This document shows, piece after piece, positions 63,131-64,000 of a stretch of DNA of 64,000 bases. Origin of the DNA: Candidatus Nitrosopelagicus brevis (GTDB lineage: Archaea; Thermoproteota; Nitrososphaeria; Nitrososphaerales; Nitrosopumilaceae); contig NZ_CP007026.1 in NCBI RefSeq assembly GCF_000812185.1, forward strand, positions 1,121,107 through 1,185,106, written 5' to 3'. The notes beneath the pieces were generated by a model. It ran no database searches. It saw nothing but the letters and a program-made list of their open reading frames with translations, and had not been told where the DNA came from. A program made the translations under genes and the position numbers. Positions within the stretch are counted from its first letter, which is position 1. Each line of letters starts with the position of its first letter.

Positions 63131-63409
63131 ATGCAAAAGCAAGAAAATACAACTTACTTGAAAGCAATTACTATTCGTGATCCAAGCGATTTGCATTCAA
63201 TTAAAGAGGATATCAAAAAAGGCATGGTGTTAATTTTGAGAGTTACACCATTAGCACAAAAAGATGTTGAAAAATTACGCAAAGTTGTTGAAGAACTCTA
63301 TGTTATTGCACGCAATGCAGAAGCAGACATTGCAAGATTAGGAGAAGAAAGAATTATTGTGACTCCACCAAATGTAAAAATTTGGAAACCAGATTATGAT
63401 TTAAAATAA
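63131..63409 (+). CDS. sepF: SepF-like cell division protein
   Basis: 92 aa: TYLKAITIRDPSDLHSIKED, then a beta-alpha domain (GMVLILRVTPLAQKD, EELYVIARNAEADIARLGEE, ERIIVTPPNVKIW). Archaeal SepF anchors FtsZ at the membrane; the role in a clade that also has Cdv proteins is uncertain. ATG 63131 is about 27 nt from a TTTATG box. Converges on aCPSF1 with a 9-bp overlap. Confidence 0.88.
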   Translation: MQKQENTTYLKAITIRDPSDLHSIKEDIKKGMVLILRVTPLAQKDVEKLRKVVEELYVIARNAEADIARLGEERIIVTPPNVKIWKPDYDLK

Positions 63410-64000
63410 TTTTATTGCTTCTTGAACTTGTGGATAATGAGTTGTTACTCTATACATTCTATTAATTGCTGATGAGAGGTTTTGTGATTTTCTTCTTTCT
63501 CCGTGGTTAACTAAAACTCTACGAAGTTTTGGTCTTAATCTTTGTACATATGACATTAATTGGTTGTAGTCACTGTGACCACTAAATCCTTCAAGTTTTT
63601 CTGTACCACAGTTAATTGTAACAACTTCCACTTTGCCATCTCTACCCATGATAGTTACTTGTCTTGCACCATCCATGACTCTTCTTCCTAAAGTTCCATT
63701 AACCTGATAAGAAACAAAGAGAATTTTGTTTTTTGGGTTTGGCGCAAAGTTTCTGAAATATTCTAAGACTGGACCACCTTCAAGCATACCAGATGTAGCA
63801 ATAACAATGCAAGGAGTATCTTCTCTTAACGGTTCATCTCTTCCATCTGCGTGTTCGATATTTGTGAAATATTCAGAATCAAATGGATTATCATCAGTTT
63901 CTAGAATTTTTTGTTTTAATGATCTTTCAAGATATTCAGGATGTGCCTCATGTATTGCGGTTGCTTCTTGAATCATTCCTTCCATGAAAACAGGAGATTC
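63401..64000 (-). CDS. Beta-CASP ribonuclease aCPSF1 (FttA), C-terminal part; 5' end outside window
   Basis: 200 codons visible, open at the right edge. Typical metallo-beta-lactamase/beta-CASP blocks: CIVIATSGMLEGGPVLEYF, FVSYQVNGTLGRRVMDGARQ, GFSGHSDYNQLMSYV (motif B histidine) and VLVNHGERRKSQNLSSAI. aCPSF1 cleaves RNA 3' ends for transcription termination in archaea. The N-terminal KH domains would lie beyond 64000. Confidence 0.95.
   Translation of the reverse strand, partial: ESPVFMEGMIQEATAIHEAHPEYLERSLKQKILETDDNPFDSEYFTNIEHADGRDEPLREDTPCIVIATSGMLEGGPVLEYFRNFAPNPKNKILFVSYQVNGTLGRRVMDGARQVTIMGRDGKVEVVTINCGTEKLEGFSGHSDYNQLMSYVQRLRPKLRRVLVNHGERRKSQNLSSAINRMYRVTTHYPQVQEAIKLF

Overview
The window looks like a chromosomal segment of a marine ammonia-oxidising archaeon close to Nitrosopumilus (Nitrososphaerota/Thaumarchaeota). 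This rests on AT-rich DNA, an archaeal A-type ATP synthase, an Amt ammonium transporter with a secretion signal, archaeal pantoate kinase and phosphopantothenate synthetase, aIF2-gamma, AglB, SepF, aCPSF1, a CopC/CopD copper protein and many small Cys-rich proteins. TATA-like boxes centred about 26-27 nt before start codons indicate mostly leaderless mRNAs, and I used them to pick several starts. I saw no rRNA, tRNA, CRISPR array or insertion sequence.

Layout. 1-5.1 kb: secreted and membrane copper-type proteins. 5.2-6.6 kb: pyrB and pyrI, divergent from an interlocked promoter. 6.6-13.7 kb: ATP synthase genes K, a 43-aa gene, D, B, A and E on minus, with atpI divergent; atpC lies alone at 17.7 kb and subunit F was not found. 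14-17 kb: rhodanese, amt and a possible regulator. 18.7-27.3 kb: mixed housekeeping, including a pyrH/HD phosphohydrolase/tmk operon, a UbiB-like kinase and several proteins under 50 residues. 27.3-41 kb: an accessory defence-like island. 41-46.5 kb: small zinc-ribbon and membrane proteins, SPFH protein, PQQ-type dehydrogenase and several hairpins. 46.5-54.9 kb: TPR, AglB, PEBP, PIN, aIF2-gamma and a MacB-like ABC exporter with its secreted partner. 54.9-64 kb: Lrp-like regulator, NUDIX, PhoU-like regulator, the CoA operon (pantoate kinase, PPS, panB, coaBC), a methyltransferase, an M24 peptidase, sepF and the 3' part of aCPSF1.

The most notable region is the minus-strand operon 37422-27285. 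Eleven genes overlap or abut: an unknown protein, a RecB-like nuclease, a 46-aa protein, three Cys-rich proteins, a 465-aa unknown, a DrmA-like SF2 helicase with zinc insertions, a DrmB-like DUF1998 protein, a ComF-like phosphoribosyltransferase and a zinc-ribbon protein. Opposite it lie a large ribbon-helix-helix protein, a probable restriction endonuclease and a C5-cytosine methyltransferase. This resembles DISARM (DrmA, DrmB and the class-2 C5 methylase) but has no recognisable phospholipase-D DrmC and carries added nuclease, PRTase and zinc modules. I infer a DISARM-related, possibly undescribed, defence system.
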